Origin: a virus
Virus record (IMG/VR): IMGVR_UViG_3300032116_000266
Span: 1-54,181 of that record
Direction: 5' to 3' (one strand)
Length of the DNA: 54,181 nucleotides
Every line of letters begins with the position of its first letter. Positions within the stretch are counted from its first letter, which is position 1. The notes below the pieces were generated by a model. The model did no database searches and was not told where the DNA came from. It worked only from the letters and a program-made list of their open reading frames with translations. A program made the position numbers and the translations under genes. Below are positions 8,450 through 16,768 of the stretch, in pieces.

Positions 8450-9460
8450 GTGATCAAGACATTATTAGTTGACGGAAATAATTTATTAAAAATAGGGTTC
8501 CACGGAGTAAAAGAGTTCTACCATAAAGGGGAACACGTTGGTGGAATATTTCACTTTCTAAATACAATCAGAAAATTCGTTGAGGAACAAAACTTTGATA
8601 AGGTTGTTGTATTTTGGGATGGTGAAGAGTCCGCATCCAAAAGAAAACTTATCTACCCCCAATATAAACTCAACCGGAGAACTCCATTAGAAGAAAATAA
8701 GTTAGCGTCTTTTGAAAGACAGAAACAAAGAATCAAACAGTATTTGGAGGAGGTGTTTATAAGGCAATTAGACGTTGATGGCAACGAGGCAGACGATATG
8801 ATCGCATATTACTGTTCAATCTCTGAAGACGAAAATAAGGTCATCTTTTCAGCCGACAGAGACCTTACACAACTGATATCCGACAAAGTATCAATCTACT
8901 CACCTAATACAAAGAAAACCTATAAGGTTGGAGATAAAATCCCTATGAAAGAAGTTGAAGTTCCACATTATAATGTTTCAACATTCAAGATTCTATCAGG
9001 AGACAGGTCTGACAATATAGATGGTATATACTATATGGGTGAAAAAACTTTAGTAAAATTATTTCCCGAAATACTTGAAGATAAGATAACTATTTCCGAT
9101 ATTTTAACAAGAGCGGAACAAATTTTTGAACAAGATAAAAACAACTCAGCAATCAAGAATCTTCTAACCGGAAAGACGAAATCCGGAATTTATGGTGACG
9201 AATTCTTTCAGATAAATGAAAGTATTATTGATCTCTCTAATCCTTTATTAACAGAACAGGCAAAAGAAATGGTTCAAACTTATTATTCAGATAGTTTGGA
9301 TCCGGAGGATAGAGGATATAAGAACCTGATGAAGATGATGATGGAGGATGGATTGTTTAAGTATCTACCAAAACAAGACGACGCTTGGATTAACTTCTTA
9401 AAGCCATTTTTAAAAATAACAAGAAAAGAAAAATCAAAACACAAAAACAAAAAAGTATGA
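8450..9460 (+). CDS. 5'-3' exonuclease / flap endonuclease (T4 Rnh-like)
   Basis: This 336-residue metal-dependent nuclease probably removes RNA primers and 5' flaps. The N-terminus TLLVDGNNLL supplies the first metal-binding Asp; VFWDGEES, DVDGNEADDMIAYY, FSADRDLTQL and LSGDRSDNIDG follow in the order of the FEN/5' nuclease family. The GDxSDNI motif begins the helix-hairpin-helix DNA-binding part. The start is GTG at 8450, chosen because the first conserved strand begins three codons later and no in-frame ATG fits. It is one of few genes here with a good ribosome site: AAGGA lies 4 nt upstream. The end overlaps the next gene by 4 nt (ATGA). Confidence 0.88.
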   Translation: MIKTLLVDGNNLLKIGFHGVKEFYHKGEHVGGIFHFLNTIRKFVEEQNFDKVVVFWDGEESASKRKLIYPQYKLNRRTPLEENKLASFERQKQRIKQYLEEVFIRQLDVDGNEADDMIAYYCSISEDENKVIFSADRDLTQLISDKVSIYSPNTKKTYKVGDKIPMKEVEVPHYNVSTFKILSGDRSDNIDGIYYMGEKTLVKLFPEILEDKITISDILTRAEQIFEQDKNNSAIKNLLTGKTKSGIYGDEFFQINESIIDLSNPLLTEQAKEMVQTYYSDSLDPEDRGYKNLMKMMMEDGLFKYLPKQDDAWINFLKPFLKITRKEKSKHKNKKV

Positions 9461-9909
9461 AAGAACAGGACGCAATTAAATTGGAATTTTTGTTGACATT
9501 AAATGACATCATCATTGTCCAAAGATTTTTTAACGTGAAAGGTTATAACCACCGGGTTAAGAACTCTTGGGAGTTATATGAGTTGATGAGTGGTATTCAA
9601 AACCAACTTCAGTATAGTTTGAAGATGAAAACAACCACGTATATGTTGGACAATATGGATTACATCATCCAAGACCCAACCATTATGAACACGTCAATGA
9701 CTGAGGGTCCGGAGAACTTCAATATGTATATTAAGATTGATAATGAGACAATTTGTCATAGACAGTTTGACGCGAAACTATACCCGCCGAAGGTAAGATA
9801 CACTGTAGATGTCCGCCCGTACCTAAAAAGTATATTAAGGGATCTAACTGACATTTTTTCCGAAAGAAAATTAACTTTTGATTACCTTGGACTTCCGCTT
9901 GAGGTGTAA
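9457..9909 (+). CDS. Unrecognised protein coupled to 5' nuclease gene
   Basis: The protein has 150 residues and starts at an ATG that overlaps the stop of the 5' nuclease gene, so translation is probably coupled. The first third is helical, including a stretch with FFNVKGYNHRVKNSWELYELM. The rest is mixed, ending in a helix (YLKSILRDLTDIFSERKL). I do not recognise a family. Its place between 5' nuclease and helicase suggests an accessory replication role, by context only. Confidence 0.6.
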   Translation: MKEQDAIKLEFLLTLNDIIIVQRFFNVKGYNHRVKNSWELYELMSGIQNQLQYSLKMKTTTYMLDNMDYIIQDPTIMNTSMTEGPENFNMYIKIDNETICHRQFDAKLYPPKVRYTVDVRPYLKSILRDLTDIFSERKLTFDYLGLPLEV

Positions 9910-9917
9910 TATTTATT
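9910..9917 (+). promoter_or_regulatory. TATTTATT element before helicase gene
   Basis: The site lies 21 nt before ATG 9939, just after the stop of the preceding gene. It belongs to the set of TATTTAT sites upstream of gene starts. Function is inferred. Confidence 0.3.
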
Positions 9918-9938
9918 AAATTATAACGGACTATACAT

Positions 9939-11327
9939 ATGAATTCTGACAAAAATTTTAACTATTTAGGCGACACTTTTCAAATACAACTACTTAACCA
10001 GATCATATTAGATAAAGATTTTTCCCGTTCAATAATAGATGTTATAGAACCAAATTACTTTGAAAACAAGTATTTCAAAATCATCATTCAGATGATTAAA
10101 GAATACCACAAAAAGTATGAATCAAGTCCTTCTTTTGACACTATTGAACAGATAACAAAATCGGAAATCAAACAAGATCTGGCAGTCAAAATTATACTTG
10201 ACACACTTAAAAAAATAAATGAAGCACCTTTCGAGGGTGTTTCATTTGTTCAGGAAAAAGCGTTGAAATTCTGTAAGCAGCAAGAACTGCAGAAGGCAAT
10301 AACCAAGGCCCAAAAGATCATTGATGGGGGTGAATTTGAGAATTATGACGCTCTTGAAGAGATGGTTAGAGGTGCTCTTCAGGTGGGTGAGATAGAGAAG
10401 GGAACTGAGAGTGTTTTTAATAACCTTGACGAGGTATTAAACGACGATTTTAGACACCCAATACCTATGGGTATACCTTCTATTGACAAGTTATTAAAAG
10501 GAGGACTGGCGAAAGGAGAAATAGGTGTAATACTTGCTCCAACCGGAGTAGGTAAATCAACCTTACTCACTAAAATGGCGAACCACGCTTACAATTTGGG
10601 ATACAATGTTTTACAGATATTCTTTGAGGACAACTTAAAGATCATTCAAAGAAAACATTTCACCCTTTGGACCGGAATTTCTCCTGATGAGTTGTCAAAT
10701 AAGAAAGAAGAGGTATTGAAAAAGGTGATTGATATAAAAGAAAAAATGCCCAATGAACTCATATTAAAAAAATTACCATCTGACACTTTGACACTTTCTC
10801 AGATTAAGAATCAGGTAAGAAAGATGGTGGCGGAAGGAACAAAAGTTGATATGGTTGTATTGGATTATATAGATTGTATTGTCCCGGACAAGAACTTGGG
10901 TGATGAGTGGAAAAGTGAAGGATCTGTTATGAGAGGATTTGAAGCTATGTGTCACGAACTCAATCTTGTTGGATGGACTGCAACACAGGGTAACAGAAGC
11001 TCTATATCTTCTGAGGTTGTCACCACCGACCAAATGGGTGGATCTATTAAAAAAGCACAAGTAGGACACGTTATCATTTCAGTCGCAAAAACTTTACAAC
11101 AAAAAGAAATGAAATTGGCTACAATTGCCATCACCAAATCAAGAATTGGATCAGATGGTATAGTATTTGAGAACTGTAAGTTTGACAATGAACTATTGGA
11201 AATTGATACAGAAAGCTCCGTAACATTCCTTGGTTTCGAAGAACAAAAAGAAGAAAAAAACAAAGAAAGAGTAAAGGAACTCTTGGAAAGAAGAAAAGAG
11301 AGAGAATCTCAAAAAACAAATAAATAA
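9939..11327 (+). CDS. DnaB/gp41-type replicative helicase
   Basis: This 462-residue hexameric helicase would unwind the fork 5' to 3' and work with the primase at 47406. Residues 1-110 look like the DnaB N-terminal helical domain (LNQIILDKDFSRSIID). The RecA-like motor begins about residue 175 (MGIPSIDKLLKGGL), with Walker A APTGVGKST at 200-208 and Walker B MVVLDYID with Asp 309. LVGWTATQGNRSS and GGSIKKAQVGHVIISV match the later DnaB motifs with the sensor and arginine-finger region. The C-terminus is a charged helix. Length fits DnaB/gp41 proteins. The start has the A/T context usual here and no Shine-Dalgarno. Confidence 0.9.
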   Translation: MNSDKNFNYLGDTFQIQLLNQIILDKDFSRSIIDVIEPNYFENKYFKIIIQMIKEYHKKYESSPSFDTIEQITKSEIKQDLAVKIILDTLKKINEAPFEGVSFVQEKALKFCKQQELQKAITKAQKIIDGGEFENYDALEEMVRGALQVGEIEKGTESVFNNLDEVLNDDFRHPIPMGIPSIDKLLKGGLAKGEIGVILAPTGVGKSTLLTKMANHAYNLGYNVLQIFFEDNLKIIQRKHFTLWTGISPDELSNKKEEVLKKVIDIKEKMPNELILKKLPSDTLTLSQIKNQVRKMVAEGTKVDMVVLDYIDCIVPDKNLGDEWKSEGSVMRGFEAMCHELNLVGWTATQGNRSSISSEVVTTDQMGGSIKKAQVGHVIISVAKTLQQKEMKLATIAITKSRIGSDGIVFENCKFDNELLEIDTESSVTFLGFEEQKEEKNKERVKELLERRKERESQKTNK

Positions 11328-11347
11328 ATTTATTAAAAATTAAAACT

Positions 11348-13207
11348 ATGGATGAATCGCAAAAGATTTTGTCTGACATTACTGTCTACATGAAATACGC
11401 AAAGTTCGTTCCCGAACTCAAAAGAAGAGAAACTTGGGAAGAACTCGTAACAAGAAATATGAACATGCACATCAAGAAATATCCAAAACTTGAAAGTGAA
11501 ATCAGAGAGGTATACAAATACGTATATGCTAAAAAGGTATTACCTTCTATGAGGTCTATGCAGTTTGGTGGTAAACCAATTGAAATTAGTCCAAACAGGA
11601 TATATAACTGCGCATATCTTCCTATTGATTCATTAGATAGTTTTTCAGAGACAATGTTCTTACTTCTTGGAGGAACCGGAGTTGGATATTCTGTTCAAAA
11701 ACATCACGTTGACCAACTTCCTGAAATTAGAAAACCAAACGCTAATAGAAAAAGAAGATTCCTAATCGGTGATTCAATTGAAGGTTGGGCAGATGCTATT
11801 AAAGTATTATTCAAATCTTATTTTGGAGAACAATTATCAACACCTGAGTTTGATTATTCTGATATTAGACCAAAAGGTGCAAGGTTAATCACATCTGGTG
11901 GTAAAGCCCCCGGACCCCAACCCCTCAAAGATTGTATTCACAAACTCCAAAGCATTTTAGATTCCAAAAATGATGGTGGAAAACTGACTACGATTGAAGT
12001 TCACGATATGATATGTCATATTGCAGATGCGGTCCTTAGCGGAGGAATCCGACGCGCGGCTCTTATCTCCTTATTCAGTGCTGATGACAATGAAATGATA
12101 TCTTGTAAATCAGGAAGTTGGTGGGAACAAAATCCTCAAAGAGGAAGAGCAAATAATTCGGCCGTTCTTTTGAGACATAAAATTACAAAAGATTTCTTTA
12201 TTGATCTTTGGAAAAGAGTTGAAGCATCAGGGGCTGGTGAACCAGGCATTTACTTCACAAATGATAAAGATTGGGGGACTAACCCTTGTTGTGAAATCGC
12301 ACTAAGACCAAATCAGTTCTGTAACCTTTGTGAAGTTAACGCGTCCGATATTGAATCTCAAGAAGATTTCAACAATAGAGTTAAAGCGGCGACATTTATT
12401 GGAACGCTTCAAGCGGGCTATACTGATTTCCATTATCTCAGAGATATTTGGAGAAGAACAACAGAAAAGGATGCTCTTATCGGTGTTGGAATGACAGGTA
12501 TTGGTTCTGGTGTTGTTTTAGGTTATGATATGAAAGCGGCATCAAAAATAGTGAAAGAAGAAAATGCTAGAGTTGCTGAATTAATTGGTATAAATAAAGC
12601 GGCTAGAACAACTACGGTGAAACCATCCGGAACTTCATCTTTAGTTCTTGGAACTTCATCAGGTATCCACGCTTGGCATAATGATTATTATATCAGAAGA
12701 ATTCGTGTTGGTAAAAACGAATCCATCTATACTTACCTTTATGTAAATCACCCTGAACTTGTTGAGGATGAATATTTTAGACCTCACGATACTGCGGTTA
12801 TATCGGTTCCTCAAAAAGCTCCGGAAGGGGCAATTCTAAGAACCGAAAGTCCATTCCAACTTCTTGAGAGAGTTAAAAAAATTACTCAAGAGTGGGTTAG
12901 ACCTGGACACAGAAAAGGTGAGAATACCCACAACGTATCTGCAACAATTAGTCTCAAACCTGAAGATTGGGAATTGGCTGGTGAATGGATGTGGGAGAAC
13001 CGGGAATATTACAATGGTTTATCAGTATTACCATTTTCCGATCACACTTATAAACAAGCCCCTTTTGAAGACTGTGATAAAGAAACATTTGAAAAAATGT
13101 ATAAAACACTATCAAATGTGGATTTAAGTAAAGTTGTTGAACTTACAGATGAAACAGATTTAAGTGGTGAGTTGGCTTGTTTCGCGGGAAATTGTGAAAT
13201 AAAATAA
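11348..13207 (+). CDS. nrdJ: Class II (adenosylcobalamin-dependent) ribonucleoside-triphosphate reductase
   Basis: This enzyme reduces ribonucleotides to deoxyribonucleotides with a thiyl radical generated from adenosylcobalamin. The segment NCAYLPIDSLDSFSETMF followed by LGGTGVGYSV is characteristic of monomeric class II enzymes. Key residues can be placed: redox Cys 88 in NCAY, thiyl Cys 314 and Glu 316 in NPCCEIAL, second redox Cys 325 eleven residues after the thiyl Cys, as in the Lactobacillus enzyme. The C-terminal CFAGNC supplies the Cys 611/616 pair that would re-reduce the active site. At 619 residues it is shorter than the about 740-residue Lactobacillus enzyme. No intein or frameshift is seen. 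A terminator follows. It works without oxygen, but the host must supply B12. Confidence 0.9.
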   Translation: MDESQKILSDITVYMKYAKFVPELKRRETWEELVTRNMNMHIKKYPKLESEIREVYKYVYAKKVLPSMRSMQFGGKPIEISPNRIYNCAYLPIDSLDSFSETMFLLLGGTGVGYSVQKHHVDQLPEIRKPNANRKRRFLIGDSIEGWADAIKVLFKSYFGEQLSTPEFDYSDIRPKGARLITSGGKAPGPQPLKDCIHKLQSILDSKNDGGKLTTIEVHDMICHIADAVLSGGIRRAALISLFSADDNEMISCKSGSWWEQNPQRGRANNSAVLLRHKITKDFFIDLWKRVEASGAGEPGIYFTNDKDWGTNPCCEIALRPNQFCNLCEVNASDIESQEDFNNRVKAATFIGTLQAGYTDFHYLRDIWRRTTEKDALIGVGMTGIGSGVVLGYDMKAASKIVKEENARVAELIGINKAARTTTVKPSGTSSLVLGTSSGIHAWHNDYYIRRIRVGKNESIYTYLYVNHPELVEDEYFRPHDTAVISVPQKAPEGAILRTESPFQLLERVKKITQEWVRPGHRKGENTHNVSATISLKPEDWELAGEWMWENREYYNGLSVLPFSDHTYKQAPFEDCDKETFEKMYKTLSNVDLSKVVELTDETDLSGELACFAGNCEIK

Positions 13208-13226
13208 ACGCTTGGTCTATAAAATT

Positions 13227-13253
13227 AAAAGGTCGGATGTTTCCGACCTTTTC
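13227..13253 (+). terminator. Rho-independent terminator after nrdJ
   Basis: AAAAGGTCGGA (13227-13237) pairs with TCCGACCTTTT (13242-13252) around a 4-nt loop. It separates nrdJ from the HNH gene. The ATG at 13237 lies inside this hairpin and is not used as a start here. Confidence 0.9.
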
Positions 13254-13265
13254 TATTATTGGTGA

Positions 13266-13273
13266 TATTTATA
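13266..13273 (+). promoter_or_regulatory. TATTTATA element before HNH gene
   Basis: The site lies 14 nt before ATG 13288 and 13 nt after the nrdJ terminator, the expected place for a new promoter. It is one of nine such sites. Function is inferred. Confidence 0.4.
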
Positions 13274-13287
13274 ATAAAACACCTATA

Positions 13288-13803
13288 ATGTTATTAAAAG
13301 AAAATGCGTTAAGAAAAGAAAAAATTGTAAAAGGAAAAAATAGATATTATAATTACATTTTTGAATGTGTGGGATGTAAAAAAGAATTAACTATACAGTC
13401 ATCTTCACTTAAAAGACATTCGGGGAAATGTATGAGATGTACTCAATTGAAAGAACCATACAAATACATATATAATGAACTAAAGTTACATAAAAAAGAA
13501 AATAAATTAGTTGAGTTAACTTTTGAAGAGTTTTTAGAAATAATTAAAATTAAAGAATGTCATTATTGTGGTGAACCGCTCATTTATGAAGAGTATTCTA
13601 GAGTTTGGGGTAAAACGAATAGTAGAGCGCATCAATTAGATAGAAAAGATAACAACTTAAATTACACCAAAGATAATGTAGTAACGTGTTGTTGGGAATG
13701 TAATAGATTAAAATCAGATAGGTTTACATACGAAGAATTTATTCAATTATCACCAATCTTAAAAAAAATTCAAAATGAAAGAAGAATTAAAAAAGAAGAT
13801 TAA
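13288..13803 (+). CDS. HNH endonuclease, free-standing
   Basis: The protein has 171 residues from ATG 13288; the longer in-frame start at 13237 lies in the nrdJ terminator and was rejected. It has a first zinc-ribbon-like part with CVGC (27-30) and CMRC (48-51), then the nuclease part with CHYCG, HQLDRKDNNLNYTKDNVV and CCWECN, the Cys4-zinc HNH arrangement in which the His of HQLD and the Asn residues shape the metal site. Such genes are common as mobile homing endonucleases beside nrd genes in phages. Nothing shows an intron in the neighbouring genes. The end overlaps the next gene by 29 nt. Role in homing or DNA processing is inferred. Confidence 0.85.
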   Translation: MLLKENALRKEKIVKGKNRYYNYIFECVGCKKELTIQSSSLKRHSGKCMRCTQLKEPYKYIYNELKLHKKENKLVELTFEEFLEIIKIKECHYCGEPLIYEEYSRVWGKTNSRAHQLDRKDNNLNYTKDNVVTCCWECNRLKSDRFTYEEFIQLSPILKKIQNERRIKKED

Positions 13804-13972
13804 GTTAGATCAATCTTTATACTACATAAATGAAAAAGGTTTGTTAGTATTTACTGAAGAATACCATCTTCAGAGGGGACATTGTTGCGGAAAAACTTGT
13901 CTACATTGTCCTTTTGAACCGGTGGGAATAAAAGGTAATACAAACGTAAGAGATGATCTCAGAAATAATTGA
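13775..13972 (+). CDS. DUF5522-like small cysteine-rich protein
   Basis: The protein has 65 residues. The motif FTEEYHLQRGHCCGKTCLHC followed by PF matches the DUF5522 pattern (YHL-RG-CC--GC-HCPY), a small family common in Bacteroidota genomes. Four cysteines and the histidine suggest a metal site; the family function is not known to me. The start overlaps the HNH gene by 29 nt and the end overlaps the next gene by 20 nt, so it is translated within this cluster. It is probably of host origin, and its presence supports a Bacteroidota host. A role cannot be stated. Confidence 0.75.
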   Translation: MKEELKKKIKLDQSLYYINEKGLLVFTEEYHLQRGHCCGKTCLHCPFEPVGIKGNTNVRDDLRNN

Positions 13973-14354
13973 TATTTGTAAGAATGTTATTGACTTCGTA
14001 AGACAAAGGGACGAAGTAGAAAAAGAAAGTATTGAAAAGATATCAAGCATTTTGAATGATATATCCAATGTATTAAATGATACAGCTGAGAAACTATCAA
14101 GAGATGAATACCCCCACGATAATTGTGTTATAATGCAAAGGTTATCTCAAGATTTACATACAAATTTACTGGGTTATTTACCGAAGGAAGAAATTGATAT
14201 ATTGTATAATGCTCTTATGGAATCATCAATGGTGGAAAAACAATTTGCGTTAAGAGGAGATCCGGATACAATTCCATCTATTGAGAGAGCGGCCGGAGAA
14301 TTTAAAGCAATGTCTATGTTAATAAAATTTAGGAAAACTTCATCAAAAAAATAG
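13953..14354 (+). CDS. Small helical protein of unknown function
   Basis: The protein has 133 residues and appears almost entirely helical, with long amphipathic stretches (EKESIEKISSILNDISNVLND). A motif NCVIMQRLSQDLHTNL lies in the middle. I do not recognise it. It overlaps the DUF5522 gene by 20 nt and ends 18 nt before the gp25-like gene. It could be a small baseplate or chaperone protein, given its place, but this is a guess. Confidence 0.55.
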   Translation: MISEIIDICKNVIDFVRQRDEVEKESIEKISSILNDISNVLNDTAEKLSRDEYPHDNCVIMQRLSQDLHTNLLGYLPKEEIDILYNALMESSMVEKQFALRGDPDTIPSIERAAGEFKAMSMLIKFRKTSSKK

Positions 14355-14361
14355 AAGTGAA

Positions 14362-14369
14362 TATTTATC
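14362..14369 (+). promoter_or_regulatory. TATTTATC element just before gp25-like gene
   Basis: The site ends 3 nt before ATG 14373. If it were a -10-type element, transcription would begin at or inside the start codon, so either the mRNA is leaderless or the motif has another role. Confidence 0.3.
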
Positions 14370-14372
14370 AGT

Positions 14373-14834
14373 ATGGCGGATGGTAAAACATTTGGGGTTG
14401 CATTTCCTTTCAATGATTCACAGGTAGGAAAATATCTAAAACTAACTGATACAAGTGATGATGAAATCAGATCTGATCTCATTCATTTGTTATTAACAAG
14501 GAAAGGTTCAAGATATTTTTTACCTGACTTCGGTACAAAGTTATATGAATTTATATTTGATCCTTTAGATAATCCTACTTTTAATAATATAGAGGCGGAT
14601 ATTAGGGATGCGTGTGAAAAATTTATTCCAAACTTAAAAATAACTGATGTAAAAATAACAGCGGCTTCAAGTGAGGAAGAAACATTTGTTGTTACCACTG
14701 AAGGAGATGCAACAAACAGGGAATTTTCAATGCCGAATTTGAATCAAAGTGAATATACTGCTAAGGTTAGAATAGAGTATGTTGTAACGGACGGTGTTTT
14801 TGGCAGTAAAGATTTCGTTGTTCTTAATATTTAA
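14373..14834 (+). CDS. Baseplate wedge protein, gp25/GPW family
   Basis: This 153-residue protein is a core part of the baseplate wedge in contractile tails, where gp25 joins the inner baseplate to the sheath. The region SDLIHLLLTRKGSRYFLPDF then GTKLYEFIFDP is the conserved gp25 core (DI---L-T--GER-m-P-fG--l---lF). IEADIRDACEKFIPNLKITD continues the family pattern. The C-terminal third is beta-rich and ends YVVTDGVFG. The gp6-like gene follows 4 nt after the stop, the standard gp25-gp6 order of T4-like baseplates. Confidence 0.88.
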   Translation: MADGKTFGVAFPFNDSQVGKYLKLTDTSDDEIRSDLIHLLLTRKGSRYFLPDFGTKLYEFIFDPLDNPTFNNIEADIRDACEKFIPNLKITDVKITAASSEEETFVVTTEGDATNREFSMPNLNQSEYTAKVRIEYVVTDGVFGSKDFVVLNI

Positions 14835-14838
14835 TATT

Positions 14839-16680
14839 ATGGCAGAAAAAAGGATATCATATACAACAAGAGATTTTCAGGGGATAAGAACTGAATTAAT
14901 AAATTTCGCTAGAACATACTATCCGGATCTTATTGATAATTTCAATGACGCTGGAGTTTTTTCTGTCTTTTTAGACCTAAATGCTGCGATTACAGATAAT
15001 TTGCATTTCCATATTGATAGAAGTATTCAGGAAACAGTTCTACAATACGCTCAACAAAAATCTTCTATTTTCAACATCGCAAGAACATATGGGTTAAAAC
15101 TTCCAGGTCAAAGACCATCAGTTGCTTTAGTTGATTTCTCAATAACAGTTCCTGTGTTTGGTGACAAAGATGATGAAAGATATGAAGGAATAATAAGAAG
15201 AGGTAGTCAAGTTCAAGGGGCGGGACAAGTATTTGAAACGGTAAATGATATTGATTTCGCATCACCATATAACGCTCAAGGGTTTCCCAATAGATTGAAA
15301 ATCCCGAATTTTAATGCTAACAATATTTTGGTTAATTATACTATTGTTAAAAGGGAAGTTGTGGTAAATGGTATCACAAAAGTCTTTAGACAATCAATAA
15401 CACCAACAGAAGTTAGACCGTTTTTTGAAATATTTCTTCCTGAAAAAAACGTTTTAGGTGTAACTGCAGTAATACAAAAAGATGGAACTAACTATGCCAA
15501 CGTTCCGACTGATTCTGAATTTTTATCAAATCAAGGAAAATGGTATGAGGTTGATGCGTTAGCTCAAGATAAAGTTTTTATTGCTGATAATACAAAACCA
15601 AGTGATGATGCGGGAATAAAGGTAGGTAAATATATTTCCACAAGTAATAGATTTATTACGGAGTTTACACCTGAAGGATTTCTTAAAATGACTTTTGGAG
15701 GTGGTAACACATCAGCCGAGGATCAATTGAGAGAATTTGCTAGAACCGGCATCAATACTCAACCAATTCAGTCATATTTGAATAATTTTTCGTTGGGAAG
15801 TACATTAACACCAAATACAACTTTATTTATTCAATATAGAGTAGGTGGAGGTTTGGCAACTAATTTAGGTGTGAATGTTATAAATCAGATTGGAACTATC
15901 AACTTTGCAGTTACAGGACCTTCAGAACAGATTAACACCTCTGTCATTAATTCATTATCTTGTAACAACGTTACCGCGGCAATTGGTGGTGCGGGACTTC
16001 CAACTTTAGAAGAAGTAAGAAACTTCGTGTCTTTTAATTTTTCAGCTCAGAATAGGGCAGTAACTATTAATGATTATGAAGCAATAATCAGAAAAATGCC
16101 TTCTCAATTTGGAGCGCCGGCTAAAGTTGCAATAGTTGAAGAGGAAAATAAAGTCAGAGTCAAAATATTGAGTTACGACACATCAGGTGCATTGACTCAA
16201 ATTGTATCTAACACATTGGTATCAAATATTGCTGAATACCTTTCTAATTACAGAATGTTAAATGATTATATATCTGTAGAAACTGCCGAAGTTATAGATC
16301 TTTCATTTGATATATCTGTTGTTTTAGATTCAACACAAAATCAAGGGTCGGTTATAACTTCAATAATCAATAAGATCACTACTTATTTTAATCCATTAGA
16401 TCGTCAGTTAGGACAAAATATAAATCTTTCAGATGTAAATAGATTGATACAAGATGAAAATGGTGTTATATCAATTACATCAATTCAAGTTTTCAACAAT
16501 GTGGGGGGACAATATTCTTCATCTGAAACATCTATGGAATATTTGAATAAAGAAACGAGAGAGATCAAACCAGTTGATGGTACAATTTTTGCACTTCCAA
16601 ATCAAATTTATCAGATTAGATTTCCTAATAAAGATATAAGAATTAGGGTTAAAAATTTCCAATCGGTATCCATTTCTTAA
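14839..16680 (+). CDS. Baseplate wedge protein, gp6/J-like
   Basis: The protein has 613 residues (T4 gp6 has 660) and would form the dimeric wedge ring of the baseplate. It starts MAEKRISYTTRDFQGIRTEL; an upstream ATG at 14794 lies within the gp25-like gene and was rejected because the context TTAATATTATGG at 14839 fits this phage. NFNDAGVFSVFLDLNAAITDN is typical of gp6/gpJ N-termini in T4-like phages (split at residues 37-57), followed by a beta-rich middle, and by VTINDYEAIIRKMPSQFG, the usual signature of baseplate J-like proteins near residues 408-425. Gene order with gp25 supports this. Confidence 0.87.
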   Translation: MAEKRISYTTRDFQGIRTELINFARTYYPDLIDNFNDAGVFSVFLDLNAAITDNLHFHIDRSIQETVLQYAQQKSSIFNIARTYGLKLPGQRPSVALVDFSITVPVFGDKDDERYEGIIRRGSQVQGAGQVFETVNDIDFASPYNAQGFPNRLKIPNFNANNILVNYTIVKREVVVNGITKVFRQSITPTEVRPFFEIFLPEKNVLGVTAVIQKDGTNYANVPTDSEFLSNQGKWYEVDALAQDKVFIADNTKPSDDAGIKVGKYISTSNRFITEFTPEGFLKMTFGGGNTSAEDQLREFARTGINTQPIQSYLNNFSLGSTLTPNTTLFIQYRVGGGLATNLGVNVINQIGTINFAVTGPSEQINTSVINSLSCNNVTAAIGGAGLPTLEEVRNFVSFNFSAQNRAVTINDYEAIIRKMPSQFGAPAKVAIVEEENKVRVKILSYDTSGALTQIVSNTLVSNIAEYLSNYRMLNDYISVETAEVIDLSFDISVVLDSTQNQGSVITSIINKITTYFNPLDRQLGQNINLSDVNRLIQDENGVISITSIQVFNNVGGQYSSSETSMEYLNKETREIKPVDGTIFALPNQIYQIRFPNKDIRIRVKNFQSVSIS

Positions 16681-16720
16681 TAATTTATTTATTCTCATTA
16701 TCAATTATGTTTTAATGTGA

Positions 16721-16738
16721 CATCATTAAAAAATGATG
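16721..16738. other. Small hairpin upstream of 1851-residue gene
   Basis: CATCATT and AATGATG form a 7-bp inverted repeat around AAAA in the 88-nt gap after the gp6-like gene. There is no T run, so it is not a clear terminator; it could be an RNA-end or regulatory hairpin. Confidence 0.35.
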
Positions 16739-16745
16739 CTATAAC

Positions 16746-16753
16746 TATTTATA
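16746..16753 (+). promoter_or_regulatory. TATTTATA element before 1851-residue gene
   Basis: The site lies 15 nt before ATG 16769 in a gap of 88 nt between two long structural genes, where a promoter would be expected. It is one of nine such sites. Confidence 0.4.
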
Positions 16754-16768
16754 AATTAAAAGATTTTA

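Noticed and set aside
8185-8472. Plus-strand frame across the end of uvsX and its terminator
   Set aside because: It reads through a strong terminator and out of frame with uvsX; a shadow.
13237-13287. Longer start (ATG 13237) for the HNH gene
   Set aside because: This ATG lies in the loop-side of the nrdJ terminator hairpin; ATG 13288 has better context and follows a TATTTATA site.
16681-16768. Possible tRNA or small RNA in the gap before the 1851-residue gene
   Set aside because: Only a 7-bp AT-rich hairpin is present; no cloverleaf, CCA end or T-loop sequence is seen.
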